Source of the DNA: Hemicordylus capensis
Taxonomy: Eukaryota > Chordata > Lepidosauria > Squamata > Cordylidae
Length of the DNA stretch: 64,000 bases
Assembly (NCBI RefSeq): GCF_027244095.1
Contig: NC_069659.1
Span: forward strand, 345,642,250 to 345,706,249
Direction: 5' to 3'
Position numbers and translations under genes: made by a program. This document shows positions 42,440 to 53,732 of the stretch, in pieces; positions within the stretch are counted from its first letter, which is position 1; every line of letters begins with the position of its first letter. Under the pieces are notes generated by a model. The model did not search any database. It worked only from the letters and a program-made list of their open reading frames with translations, and was not told the DNA's origin.

Positions 42440-43012
42440 TATAGAACTTATTGCAACACAACATCTTTTAAGCGCATGTTTAATAACTGGGATTGGGCAC
42501 TTTAATCATATTTCATCAGTGCTTTGTCAACTGCACTGGCTCCCTGTCCATTCCCGGGCCCAGTTAAAAGTGCTGGTTTTAGCCTTTAAAAGACCTAAAT
42601 GGCTTGAGATTGGGTTACCTGAGAGCGCGCCTTGCCCCATATGTCCCAACTCAGACCTTAAGATCTTCTTCAGAGGCCATGCTCTGAGTGCCCCTGCCAA
42701 ACGAGGTGAGGTGGGTGGCTTCTAGGGAGAGGGTCTTTTGGGTGGTTGCACCCCGTTTATGGAACACCCTCCCCAGGGAGGTTCACTTGGCATCATCACT
42801 TTGGTCTTTTAGATGCCAGGTAAATACCTTTCTGTTCACTCAGGCTTTTTAAAATTAATTTTTAAAATTGATTTTTTAAAAACAAGTTTTAAAATGGTTT
42901 TGTATTGTGTGTGTGTTGTGATTTGATGTATTTTATGTGTTTTTATTGGATGTTTTAACATTGTGTTGTGACCAATAGCATTTATTATTATCTGTTGTTA
43001 TTATATATGCTT
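42440..43012 (+). mobile_element. Old L2-clade LINE fragment
   Basis: Encodes the C-terminal L2 signature HISSVLCQLHWLPVHSRAQL and KVLVLAFK, and further on a degraded ..LWNTLP..-type block (tttatggaacaccctcccca). The 3' UTR is a T-rich tail to about 43012. It is more diverged than the other L2 copies, so it is probably older. Confidence 0.75.
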
Positions 43013-43476
43013 TTGTTTGAATGTACTGATTATCTCCCCAATGCAATTTTGTCTCCTCCTTTGTGTAATTTCTGTACTTAAGAAAGGCACAGGAATGTCA
43101 CCTTTGAAGAGGATTCACATCTGGTTTGGAGGGACTGTATTCTCACTGCAGTTCACTCAAGCTTTCCTCACTTTTGCTGCACCTTACAGCTGCAAGTCCA
43201 TATAACTCTAAGTTCAGGGATTTCTACCACCATAACTGACAAGAGAAGAAACCTGTGAGCTTCCCATCCTCTTAACTAGCAAGGAAGAAAGGCATGTAAC
43301 AATGGGACAATCAATACCAGGGTATTTAAGAGAGTGCCTCTTTTGTCATGAACCCTCCCGCCATTTATTACCTGGAGGGAGCAAGGTAAGAAGAGGCTTG
43401 GACTTTGCCAACTAGGCTCCTCTGTTTTGGACTCGGAGATTGATTGCTGCCTCCTGCCCCTCCTGTCGGGCCAGAG
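43013..43476. other. No recognised feature
   Basis: About 460 bp without recognised elements between an L2 tail and a microsatellite. Confidence 0.35.
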
Positions 43477-43520
43477 GATTGGATTGGATTGGATTGGATC
43501 GGATCGGATCGGATTGGATC
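43477..43520 (+). repeat. (GGATT/GGATC)n pentanucleotide microsatellite
   Basis: Nine pentamers, ggatt switching to ggatc and back. The block structure suggests recent expansion. Confidence 0.95.
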
Positions 43521-43555
43521 AGCTCTGCTCTTGCTAGGATGCCTTTGTTGTCACT

Positions 43556-44030
43556 GTGCTGTACTCGTTGTCATCAGTTTAGTCTTCTTTACATTTAGTC
43601 ATAGTCCCATTTTTTCACTGTGCTCCTTGACTTTCATTACTAGAGCTTGCAGATCATCCCCATTCTCAGCTATCAGAGTGGTGTCATCTGTGTAGTGCAG
43701 GTTATTGAGGTTTCTTCCTCCAACTTTAAAACGATGCTCATCTTCTTCCAGTCCAGCTTTTCTCAGTCTATGTTCAGCATGTAAGTTGAATAAATAAGGA
43801 GAAAGTATACAGCCTTGTCTTACTCCTTTGCCAATCTGGAACCAGTCTGTTTCACCATGTTCTGTCTGGACTTTGGCTTCCTGCCCTGTGGATAGGTTTT
43901 TCATGATAATAGTGAGATGTTCTAGGACGCCCATTTTCCTAAAGATATTCCACAACTTGACATGGTCGATGCAATTGAAGGCTTTTTCCTGAAGGGTATT
44001 TCTGCTAATTTTGCAAATTCTCATTGCTCA
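43556..44030 (-). mobile_element. BovB (RTE-clade) LINE fragment
   Basis: The minus-strand frame reads AFNCIDHVKLWNIFRKMGV, QEAKVQTEHGETDWFQIGKG, VRQGCILSPYLFNLHAEH and NNLHYTDDTTLIAENGDDL. These are BovB RT motifs A-C; the usual YADD reads YTDD. Both ends of the element are missing. BovB is the presumed partner of Sauria-type SINEs such as 60304-60549. Confidence 0.9.
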
Positions 44031-44043
44031 GAAACTCTAGAGC

Positions 44044-44126
44044 AGAGGTTCTCAGACTTGGGTCCTCAGATGTTGCTGCAGATGGTGGGCATTGTAGTCC
44101 AAGCATCCCAAGGTGGGGAACCCCTG
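44044..44126. mobile_element. Short hAT MITE with perfect 8-bp TSD
   Basis: The element runs agaggttctcag...ggggaacccctg with inverted ends. tctagagc is duplicated exactly at 44036-44043 and 44127-44134. It belongs to the ..tgtagtcc.. family of 13495-13612 but lost most of its middle. Confidence 0.8.
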
Positions 44127-44134
44127 TCTAGAGC

Positions 44135-44736
44135 AAAAGACCTGCTGTCCAATCGCCAGCAGATGGTCAAGAGATGCTCCTGGAAGTTTGCAAGCAGAGA
44201 AAAATTATTCTGTTCATCTCGTGTGTCTTGTCCTAAAAGTACATGGTTATGTTTTTGGCTATTGTAGCAAGTAGGCTCCATGAGTTTCTCAGCTCTTTAT
44301 TAAAGCTTTACATGGCAATGGCCATCAAAATAGGCTTGGGAAAGTATCTATCATATGGCACAAAATGCTTCCAGTTGTTTGTCTTACAATGTTTATCTTA
44401 TCGAAACTCTTGTCGGTTTTCCAAAATTCCACAAATGTTTCACTTGGGGTGGGAACATCAGGTTTGTTTGGAATTTCACTTTGCACATATTCACACAACT
44501 AATAAAAAGCCAAATCTTTGATTCCTAGAGTTCAGCAGCTAGCCCAGCTTCTGGGGGTGGAGGGCAGAAAGCCAACACTAGTCATTTTATCCGAATCCAC
44601 CAATGCTGGCTCTATCCGCTCTACTTACAATTCTAAAAGCAACATCCATAACCAAAAGTTGAAGTGTGTTACAGATGTTAATTCTAAAACCATAAGTGGG
44701 GCTGACAGAGCCTACAGTGGCAGGTTCGAATGGCAT
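44135..44736. other. No recognised feature
   Basis: 600 bp with no repeat, RNA gene or exon that I recognise. Confidence 0.4.
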
Positions 44737-44891
44737 CAGGCGTCTAGCTATAATTGAATGGATGGGTTGGGTTCAAAGAACCTACCCCCCCAGCTCCATT
44801 CCTCCCTATTTCCTTCATTATCTCCCTCACTCCAAGGGGCAACTGGGGAGAAGGGCAAACCCTGGCCCCCTCTCCCCTAGCTATGCCCCTG
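44737..44891. mobile_element. hAT-type MITE (155 bp) with near-perfect 8-bp TSD
   Basis: Left end CAGGCGTCTAGCTATAAT; right end inverted CAGGGGCATAGCTAGGGG. The flanks are aatggcat (44729-44736) and gatggcat (44892-44899). The ends resemble those of the larger element at 33958-35193 (CAGGGGCGTAGC), so the two may be relatives. Confidence 0.75.
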
Positions 44892-45241
44892 GATGGCATG
44901 ACCAATGTCGGCATCCCACGCACCCCCCACTAGAAGTTGGTCTCACAGCCAAACTCTGGGGACCAGAAAGTCAGTTTTGTGTGTGTCATGTTAATCCAAC
45001 CATTATGAGGAACCTCATGACAGCTCTGGCCCACCCTGATCCCCTTCTCACTAGTATCTCCAAACACTTGGGGGCTTCCAACAGGATCAGTTCCAGGTTT
45101 CAGGGAGCCCTTGAACAACTGCCCTTTGTGGGCCCCCTTCTATCTAAGCCAGCCCTCCTGGTGGAAAGGATGGGGGAGAAGAACAGAGTTACTCTCTCAG
45201 CCACAAGAGTCACTTCATCACCTCTGCACAAAGGCTAAGAG

Positions 45242-45434
45242 CAGGGCTGGCACCAGGGCATTGGCTGCGACTGAGACAGCCCTACCATGAGGTGGGGTGG
45301 TTGCCTTAGGGGCAGACGAGGAGTACAGTGGGGCAGAAAGTGCTGTGCGCCCCTGCCAATACAAGTGGTTGTGCCCACAGATGCAGGAGTGCCATATTTG
45401 CCTTTGCTAGCAAAATGTCTTGGACCACCACTGG
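45242..45434. mobile_element. hAT-type MITE (CAGGGCTGGC ends)
   Basis: Begins CAGGGCTGGCACCAGGGC and ends GTCTTGGACCACCACTGG. The inner gctagcaaaatgtcttgg is shared with the 15352 and 18742 elements. The flanks gctaagag and gctgaggg match at 6 of 8 positions. Confidence 0.5.
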
Positions 45435-46644
45435 GCTGAGGGCCATCAAAGGGCCCGTAGCCTATCCCTGAGACCTGATGAAAAAAGATGACAGCTGCCA
45501 GCAAAGCCACCAAGAGGCACTCTGAGTTGTTGTTGCTGCTGCTGCTACCACCATCACCAAGGTAACCTCTGTGGGACCTTACCTTAGGGAGAGCAGTGGT
45601 GGAAACCCAGAGTGCTCTTTGGCAACGGCCATCTTTCTTTACTTGTCATGCAGGCCTGCTGCCATTTCATCCAGTGATCCAACAGTGTGGTGGGTGCACT
45701 GTTAAAAAATGGAAAAGATGGCAGCCACCAGTGCACCTGCCCTGTTGTGGTTAAGAGGGGCGACAAAGTATTTGGCCAAAGGACCCCACAAACCTGATGC
45801 CAGCCTGGCAAAGGGCACAGAAATGGTCTCAAGGATCAGAACTGGACTCCTCTGAGAGTCCTGGACCATCAGTGGCTGCCCTACTACACCAACCACCCCC
45901 CACCCAGTCCTGATCCTCAAATGTTTCAGCTGAGTATACATCTGAAAATTTTCTTGTTTACTATGGTGAAATCCAGTGCCAATTAGGACCATGTAGCAGT
46001 TGCCTGAGAAATGTTGCAAGTGTTATCAAAACTCTTCCCTGGAAATTAAGAGGAGCCTTGCTAGATTAGGTCAAAGGCCTGTCTTGTCCATCGATTTGTT
46101 TCCCACAGTGGCCCACCAGATGCCTCTGGGAAGCCCATCAGTTCCTCAGTTGTTGTTTTGCTTGAGAAGAAATCTCATTTTGCTTCAAATCTTGCTTTAG
46201 GATACATTAAAGTAGCATCCCCACTCATACGTCCCTTGTGTTGCCTTCTTCGGAATGTCAGAAGTCACTTTGTGGAACTGTGTAAAAGAGTGACCCACAT
46301 GTACAATTAAATACACTTTCAAAAGTCCCTGAAGCCTATCCTTATAAGGCCAATGGTCCATCTCCTGAGTATATAGCCCTGGAAGCATGTTGGAAATTTT
46401 GCTTGGCTACAGCTGTCAAACTGAATACTACTTCCACTATTTGCAAAATGCAAGTTTGTGTAGTAAATAGCTTCAATGTCAAATTTGTATTCTTTGCTGC
46501 TTGTTTGTTTTTCAAGAAAACTAAACTTTCACAGCCACAGCCTTGACTTTTTGCTAGCTCATTCCTCGGGAAAGCAACTGTTTTCCCCAGAGACTCATTC
46601 AACATTCATTTGAATTATGAGGAAAGAAGATCAACTTGGAAGAT

Positions 46645-46703
<59 letters not shown>

Positions 46704-47477
46704 TGGAGCACAGGAGGTACTTTGATCTTAGCTCAGATAACAGCTGCTATACCTGAGAGAATTTTTGAGTTGATATATCCTTCAGCCCAGGTAGGCCTCA
46801 GGGGAGGTGTCTGGTTGACCTCAAAGTAAAGTCCAGGTACCTGATACCTGAGGGAGGGTCTTTGAATGGGCAAGAGAACTTGGCATCAACTTTTTATCAT
46901 CCTGTCAGTCTTGCATTTCTGGCTAGACACATCGAACACAGGAAAGGAAACTCCAGCAGGGATTCGAGTTGAACCTTGAGGGCATTCCCCTCCTTCCCTT
47001 CATTGTAAAACCAAAAGGCAGAAAGCCAAAGCGGCATGATTAGATTATGACTGCTCTGTCTTATTTTCTCTCAGAAGCTGGCATACACACAGAGGGGCCT
47101 GTTTGAAAGCCATGCTCCTTGCTGTAGAAGCAACATACAAACATAGGACATTGCAGAATATCATGAGGGGAAACAAAGTAGTGGAGGATGTGGTTCAACT
47201 CAGTACAGAAATTAGCAGTAAGCCTGTGATGATAGCATTCAATAACTGTGTACATAATATACTGCTCCAATGCCAACTGAAAACCCCGCCCTCCCATACC
47301 AACATATGCTGTAGCCTCACACCCATACCAGCTATGAAGACAGCATTTGTCTGAAGAGACAGACACTATAACTGGGGAGATATTCCCACATGATGAGGAA
47401 CACGGGATGCCCCAACGTTCCCCATCACAGGGAAGATCTCTCCCTGGGTACAGGGGCCATGATCCAAACTAACATAG
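45435..47477. other. Mostly unrecognised DNA with a CR1 scrap and a TG repeat
   Basis: 46050-46165 is an old minus-strand CR1 3'-end scrap (gccttgctagattaggtcaa..cacagtggcccaccagatgc). 46646-46698 is a perfect (TG)n run of about 26 units. The rest shows no family or exon signal. Confidence 0.5.
46646..46698 (+). repeat. (TG)n dinucleotide microsatellite
   Basis: About 26 uninterrupted GT units. The Cys-Val repeat frame over it is an artefact. Confidence 0.98.
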
Positions 47478-47822
47478 AACTGGTTTGCACGAGCACCTGG
47501 TCCACCACGCAAAGAGAGCAGGGACATACCAAGAGTGCACCCGCCCTGACATCACTGAAGGATGTCCTGATGCACTGAAAGGGCATCCTTCAGTTGTGTG
47601 GGGGGCTGTTCATCCAAATGATCCCTAAATACAGTACATACTCCAGAACCTAGGTGTTTGGCATGTGTGCTTAGGGGCCATTTGGATTAACAGCCCCCAA
47701 ATGTGATTGAAGGATACCCCAACTGTGCATCAGGCTGTCCTTCAGTGATGTCAGGGGGGCACACTCTTGGCGTGCCCCCGCCCTCTTCACGTGGTGGGCC
47801 TGCTCATGTGAACTGGCCCATA
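47478..47822. mobile_element. Foldback MITE with ~150-bp arms
   Basis: The left arm starts actggtttgcacgagcacct, passes ccaccacgcaaagagagcag and ctgacatcactgaaggatgt, and ends atccaaatgatccctaa. The right arm is its inverse (ttaggggccatttggatt..gatgtcaggggggcacactc..catgtgaactggccc), with about 45 bp between them. Non-coding. Confidence 0.8.
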
Positions 47823-47830
47823 GAGTCCTA

Positions 47831-47833
<3 letters not shown>

Positions 47834-47878
<45 letters not shown>
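47834..47878 (+). repeat. (CA)n dinucleotide microsatellite
   Basis: About 22 perfect CA units directly beside the foldback MITE. Confidence 0.98.
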
Positions 47879-47879
<1 letters not shown>

Positions 47880-49856
47880 ATTCCCTGGAAAACATTTGCA
47901 AAGTAAGTACTGCCTAACCCATGGGATAGCCATTGTTCTTCTTCTGAGGAGTGTCTTCCTGTCAAGCCATTACAGTATCTGCATATAAACCAAACAGGTT
48001 ACTGGGAGGGTGGGGGTTCAACTCTAAATAATTTAGGTGAATTAGTTACCCTTAGGCCAGGTGCTCAATTTATGCAGATGGCAAAAATAAATTATTCAGA
48101 ACTGGGAGACAGGTAAAACAGATGGAAAAGGCAGCCAAAGCAAGACACCCAGAGGGCCCCTGGCTTGCCGTCGTCGAATAAAGCTCAAGCAGGAGTTAAG
48201 AACTGATGTTAAAAGGGAATGTTATCATATTAACTAGTGGGGAGGCCCACCAAATGGGGGAAATGCTCAGGATGCTGGGTAGGCCATTATGAGCGCAAAC
48301 ATGCAAAGGGGGGAGAGGGAGAGAGGCTTGGTCTACTGGTGCTACCATTGTCCTCCTTCCAGCTGTCTGTCACTGGAAGGAAAACTAAGTTGGTGAAAGC
48401 TGGAGGAGGTGGGGCAGCTGAGGAAAAGCAGCTGAAGAAAGACCTGAGGAAGGAAGGAAGAAGAAAAGAAGGAGTGAATGGTCAAGAAAAAGCAGAGGAA
48501 GATTGAACAAATGGCAGGAAAAAGGCTGTGAGACAAACAGTTCCACTAGCAACACTTCACAAACACTGGCTGATGTGATGTGCAGTGTGACGTCTCTGTC
48601 ATGCTCTATCCCGGGAATGCTGAGGACCTGTAAGTAGCTCTGACGCTGTTCAGAACCAGCAGCCGCATAAGCATCACTACTGCAGTTTTCCTCATAGCGG
48701 CAAACAGGAAAACTGCTGTAGTGCAGCTAGAGATGTGGTTTGTCTCCAGGCCTTCCCATCTCCAAGTGTGGCTTCTGCAACCACCAATTCTGAACATTGT
48801 CGGGACTGCATGCAAGGGTGCAGCCACCTCCAGGCAGAGATACAGAGACATAATGCTGCTCATCATGTCAGCCAATGTTGCCGCATAAGCTGCAGTGGTT
48901 TCGAGATGGGTCATTTTGAGGTGATGTTTGTTATTTACTTATTATTGTGCTTGTTAGCTAACTTGTTGTGTCAATTGTTTTTAAATTTCTCAAACATGGG
49001 TCCCCAGATATTGACATGGGTCCCCAGCCTGTGGTGGGAGTTGCAGTCCAACAAGCTCTGGAGACCCCAGCTTGAGAATTCTCATTTTAAATGAGATACA
49101 GAAATAGTGTTCATATTCATTAGACTCTGAAGCAAGTGTCAATCTGCCCCTCTTCATCCACAGCTGAGAACTGCGTGTGTGACATATTGCCCTCTTGTTA
49201 CTTTTGCATTTTTTCCTAATGGACCAACATGGCTTCCTGCAAGATAAATCCTTTGCTGGCTTCTGGGAGAGCATTTGTTAGTCTAGACTAGGATATACAT
49301 GCATCACCTGCTTCCGCCCAAAGAAACAGTGCAATGCCTAACCAACTCAATCAAAACTCCCTTGCAGTTGCTACAGAGAGGAAGTCAGTAGGAAGAGAAA
49401 AGCTTCCTTATTCAGCTTTACGCTGCCCTCAGGGCATAGAAGATGACACCTGTGATCTTTCTCATTTCTTAACAGAGAGTACATCTTGATAACAGGAGAT
49501 GAAAAAGTCTAAGTTGATATTGAAACCCCAGTTCCAAAAGTAGGGGGGCATAATTGGCATTGTTAAAGAAGTTGTAATCACAGACTTCCTAGCAAAAGCT
49601 GAGGAATCTGCGGCAAAAGCATTAAAAGGTTGAGGTTATTTTGTTATTTCACACCAGTACTCTGTGTGCATATGGAATTCTTTTTGACTGTATGCATTTT
49701 TTTTTAAGTTTAACTCACAGCCTTGGTGTAAATTTGAGAGCTAGCAGGCCAATAACTGAAAACATCTGTCAAACTGCAGGTAGAGCTCAGCAGGGTCACA
49801 CAAGTATGTGGGAAACTGGGGTTGTGGTCAAATAGCTAAGCAAGTCATGCATTGCA
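47880..49856. other. Mostly unrecognised DNA
   Basis: 48395-48505 is purine-rich. 48676-48731 forms an imperfect hairpin (actactgcagttttcct / aggaaaactgctgtagt). 48990-49090 resembles the palindromic MITE family of 13495 (gtccccagcctgtggtggga..gcagtccaacaag). Nothing else is recognised in 49100-49850. Confidence 0.4.
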
Positions 49857-51050
49857 TAAGACATAAGAACAGCCAGGCTGGATTAGGCCCAAAGCCTATC
49901 TAGTCCAGCATCCTGTTTGATATAGTGGAGCACCAGATGCTTCTGGGGAGCCTACAGGCAAGAGGTGAGGACATGCCCTCTCTCTTGCTGTTGCTCCCCT
50001 GCAACTGGTACATGAGGCATCTTGCCTCTGAGGCTAGAAGTGGCCCACAGCCACCACCAGACTAGTAGCCATTGACAGACCTGTCTTCCATGAATTTGTC
50101 TAAGCCCCTTTTAAAGCCAACCAAGATAATGGCCATCACCACATCCCATGGCAGAGAATGCACAGGTTATACGCTATGTGAAAAAGTACTTCCTGTTGTT
50201 GGTCCTAAATTTCCTGGCCTTTAGTTTCATGGGATGACCCGTGGTTCTAGTGTTGTGAGAGAGGGAGAAAAGTTTATCTCTGTCCACTCTCTCTACTCCA
50301 TGCATAATTTTATACACCTCTATCATGTCTCCCCGTAGTTGCCTCTTTTTCAAACTAAAAAGCCCCAGATGCTGTAGCCTTGCATCATAAGGAAAGTGCT
50401 CCAGGCCACTGATCATCTTGGTTGCCCTCTTCTGCACATTTTCCAGTTCTAAAATGTCCTTCTTGATATGCATTTCCCAACATCATTGGTGCTGACATGC
50501 AGCACGACAGCTGACTCCTCTGCAGCACTGCCTAACAGTCTAGCTAGATGCTATATAGCATCTGAAATCTTTGCACCAGGCAGGCAAATTACCATGTGGT
50601 CTACCCACAGGTCACAACCGCATGCCCCTAATGATAGAATCACCCACTACTTGGAGGCCCCCAAGCCCTGAAGGAGTATCCTCTGTGTGAGAGGATATGG
50701 GTGTATCATCCAAGGAAAGTGTCCCTTCTAAGGGAGCATTCCCCTCTTCCTCAGACTGATTTCCTTCTGCCCTGAGACCTTCTTTCTCCATGACAGCACA
50801 GGAGCTGTCAGCCTGGGAGTGGGATGCCTCTATCACATCCCTGAGGGTCTCATCCACATACCTCTCTGCCTCCCTATGCTTCTCCAGGTCAACCACCTTG
50901 GCTTCAAGGGAACAAATCTGTTCACTGAGAGCCAGAAGTTCCTTAAAAAGAGCACACATCCATGACTTCCTCCCTTCAGGCAGATAGGAATACATACACC
51001 CCCTCTCCCAATGGCATTCTATCTTCATAACTGGTTTTATGGGCTATTTA
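49857..51050 (-). mobile_element. CR1 LINE with internal deletion (ORF1 start joined to ORF2 end)
   Basis: 49857-50470 is the CR1 3' UTR and RT C-terminus (KKDILELENVQKRATKMISG, LKKRQLRGDMIEVYKIMHG). From about 50471 the sequence switches to ORF1: on the minus strand, 50612-51028 encodes an N-terminal region with a coiled-coil-like run (LLALSEQICSLEAKVVDLEK) and then VVGDSIIRGM, the first block of the SGNH-type domain. The remainder of ORF1, the endonuclease and most of the RT (about 2.6 kb) are absent. Both ends are retained. Confidence 0.85.
50612..51028 (-). pseudogene. CR1 ORF1 N-terminus (139 codons open)
   Basis: Starts ATG at 51026-51028 (MKIECHWERGC). It has a leucine/acid-rich helix with heptad-like spacing (residues ~28-60), an acidic serine-rich linker, then GDSIIRGM. 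The GDS is the nucleophile block of SGNH hydrolases found in many CR1 ORF1 proteins. The continuation (TND block) is at the deletion junction near 50480-50500 in another phase. Confidence 0.75.
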
Positions 51051-51545
51051 GAATATATAGAGTTTGTTTACTTGAAAGCTAGGTTTTAGCTGCAATTGTC
51101 AGCTAATTAAAGGTTTCAAGCAGTGTCATCCAAGAAAATTACTCTCCTTCTTCTCGTGCTGGGTGTCTCCTTTGTGATAAAGTGGGAATGCTTGTGTGCC
51201 TCCCCGCATACTTCCCTGCTAAACTCCATGCAAATATCCTTTGATATCCATTCACAAACTCCTGTTCAAAAAGCTCTGGGTACCAAAGTTCCCCTGGTCT
51301 GAGCCTTGTCTTCTCAAGAGCTGCTTCCAAACGGAGCCACCTCAGGAATGTGATCCCTCCCACAAGCTGTGTGACTAACCTGCTGCTAATCTGCACCCAC
51401 TGTCTCTGTAGGCACAACTGAAACTGTAACTTCCCTGTCAAAAACAAACCACTAGCTACTGCAACTCCCCTGTCAAAAACAAACCACTAGTTAGCCAGAA
51501 ATCAAACCATATAAAAGACAAGCCCTAACAGACTTAGCTTGTCCT
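51051..51545 (-). other. Probable 5' leader of the deleted CR1, with a short tandem repeat
   Basis: Upstream of ORF1. It contains two copies of a ~36-bp unit (ctgtcaaaaacaaaccacta) at 51435-51500, and ends near agccctaacagactt. Assignment as CR1 5' UTR is inference from position only. Confidence 0.4.
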
Positions 51546-51639
51546 TTCCCCCTTGTTTTCTTATTGATTTATTCACTTGCTTGCTTGCTTCCAAATTGCT
51601 TACTGGGAGTCCTTCCAGGGCTGTGGGAGGAAGCAAAAG

Positions 51640-51912
51640 CGATGGTGTTAGTCTCCTGCTCACTGAGCAAAGAAGCACCTTTTAAAAGGGTTCTCTTTAT
51701 TTAGTAGGGGGAGAGCAACTGGCCCTATCCATCCTCAGCACAGCATCCCTCCAGTGGCTGTTGCTGATGTCTATCTTATGTTCCTTTTTTGTATTGTGAG
51801 CCCTTTGGGGACAAGGAGCCATTTAATTAATTAATTAATTAATTAATTAATTAATTAATTAATATCTATGTAAACCACTTTGGGAACTTTTGTTGAAGTG
51901 TGGTATATAAAT
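51640..51912 (+). mobile_element. L2/MIR-tailed SINE
   Basis: ctcctgctcactgagcaaag, gggggagagcaactggccct, tattgtgagccctttgggga, a (TTAA)n expansion at 51827-51862, then tatgtaaaccactttgggaa and a tail. The TTAA expansion replaces the usual cttatttattt segment. Confidence 0.82.
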
Positions 51913-52470
51913 ATTTGTCATATTCCATATGGTGGGAGTTCAGGTTGAAGGCCTTCCGCCAGAACATCAAGAAGGGATTCATGGAGAGGGAGGCAGTCCA
52001 TGAATTGAATCCTGGAAGGTGCAGTGCCAGGACGGAGCCAACACTGCACAAACGGGTTCAAAGAACCCAGGTCACATGGCCCCGTTCGTGCACTAAGCTA
52101 CACCCACTGTGTCTGATGTTAGATGCAGGGGGCGTGGAACCCCTTGAAGACTGAATGTGTCCTTGAGTACATATTCAGTCTTCAGGGGGTTCCTTCTCTC
52201 CCTCTTAGAGGGAAGAGAGAGCAGCAATAATCTCCCACCCCCTGCACACATTTCCCTGCTCGGCAACACACTGCAATGCCGTCTTCCACCACCAAAACGT
52301 TTCTAGTCACATAGTTCTAATACTGTGCAGAATGTCAGCTAATAATTTGCATTTATCATATTTATATACTGCCTAATAATAATAATAAATATTATTATCA
52401 GAAATGTAATAGATAGGTGAGTGCGCTCTCAACAAGGAAGTTTCTAGAGCGAATTTTATTTTTATGATGA
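51913..52470. other. Unrecognised DNA with a strong hairpin
   Basis: 52135-52190 has complementary arms ggaaccccttgaagactgaa and ttcagtcttcagggggttcc; the flanking tgcaggggg / ccccctgca also pair (52125, 52239). Similar words at 33585-33730 suggest a MITE family. The region ends ctgtgcagaatgtcagct, like the foldback family at 26653. No exon recognised. Confidence 0.5.
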
Positions 52471-52736
52471 AATATACTGAGTCTCGCTCAGCATTGTCTA
52501 CACAGACGGGCAGCGGCTTCTCCAAGGCTGCAGGCAGAAATCTCTCTCAACCCTCTCTTGGAGATGCCAGGGAGGGAACTTGGAACCTATGTGCTCTTCC
52601 CAGAGCAGCTCCATCCCTTGAGGAAAATATCTTACAGTGCAGGTCTCTCATTCAGGTCTCTCATTCATATGCAACCAGGGTGGACCCTGCTTAGCTGAAG
52701 GGACAAGTCATGCTTACTACTACAAGACCAGCTCTC
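52471..52736 (-). mobile_element. Composite 5S/tRNA SINE, diverged
   Basis: The tail (inverted) is degraded at the left. The 5S-like GCTAAGCAGGGTC and the GAGAGC head are at the right. There is a short local duplication (caggtctctcattcaggtct) at 52641-52665. Confidence 0.82.
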
Positions 52737-53469
52737 CCCTATAGACCAGTTCATGTCAATGAGTCTTGTGCCCCAAAGAGTCCCAATGGATTATGTCTTT
52801 TAAGGTGTCAAATAAATTGCACAAAACATGCAGGCTTATTATGAGATAACTTTTTAATTTTAAGTTATGATCCAAACTTTTAGCTTCCCTATTGTTACAT
52901 AGTAATCATTTCCCCTTCTTGAGGAGTAATTGAGCTGTGTTGCCTTTTCCAGGATTGTCTTGCTGCCACTTCCCTTCTCATTTAACAAGCCTTTGTTCAT
53001 CTACTGCTCACCCTTCCTTGCTTCCTGCCTATGCAATGAAAATAAACTGATGATGTCATACTCAACCTTGTTGCATCAAACTGATGTCAAAACATAGGAT
53101 TTAGATTTTGCCACAGGATCAAGTCGGAGATTTATCAACAAAAGCAAAGGTGTGGGGTTGCTGGGTTTTTGTTTTTGTTGAGTTATCAAATGCCTTCAAG
53201 GGTATAACAGCTGTTAAATATCAAGCTGTTAAATATCAAGTTGTGTTTGTTAGGTACAGTTGCAATAAAAAAAATAAAAAATACAGTTGCTCGACATAGG
53301 AAAACTCTCATATCTGACTACAGACACAAATATTTTGTGTGGATTGCTTGCATTTGTGATTTGTTTCTGGAACATTATTTTATTTTATTTTATTTTATTT
53401 TATTTTATCTACCACCTGATTCCAAAGGCTCTAGGTGGTTTACAAAACATGTGATAAGCTAAGAAGATT
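52737..53469. other. No recognised gene; (TTTTA)n repeat
   Basis: 53374-53408 is a (TTTTA)n run of about seven units followed by a retroposon-like tail (accacctgattccaaaggct). A short tandem gttaaatatcaagttg lies near 53212-53242. Otherwise unrecognised. Confidence 0.4.
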
Positions 53470-53712
53470 GCTTGACCAGGCCCTAGGACTATCTAGTCCA
53501 GCATCTAGTGGCCAACCAGATTCATCTGGGATGCCCCAAAGCAGGATGCGAAGACATGCCCCCTCTCATGCTGTTGCTCTCTTACAACTGGTACTCAGAG
53601 GCATCCCATCTGGTATTCAGTAGCCTATCAAGACTAGTGGCCATGGATGCCCTCCATGAATTTGTCCAATCCCCTTTTAAAGCCACCCAAACTAATGGCC
53701 ACCACCACACCA
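53470..53712 (-). mobile_element. CR1 LINE, 3' end only, diverged
   Basis: Inverse of the CR1 3' UTR (gaccaggccctaggactatc..tccagcatc) and the last ORF2 codons (aaagccacccaaactaatgg). The extreme terminus is missing. Confidence 0.85.
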
Positions 53713-53732
53713 TTTCCAAAGTTTAGTTAGTT

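Noticed and set aside
44696-45238. 180-codon open frame
   Set aside because: It runs through a MITE with clear target duplication into unrelated DNA and has no recognisable motif.
46647-46829. Cys-Val repeat protein
   Set aside because: It is the (TG)n microsatellite.
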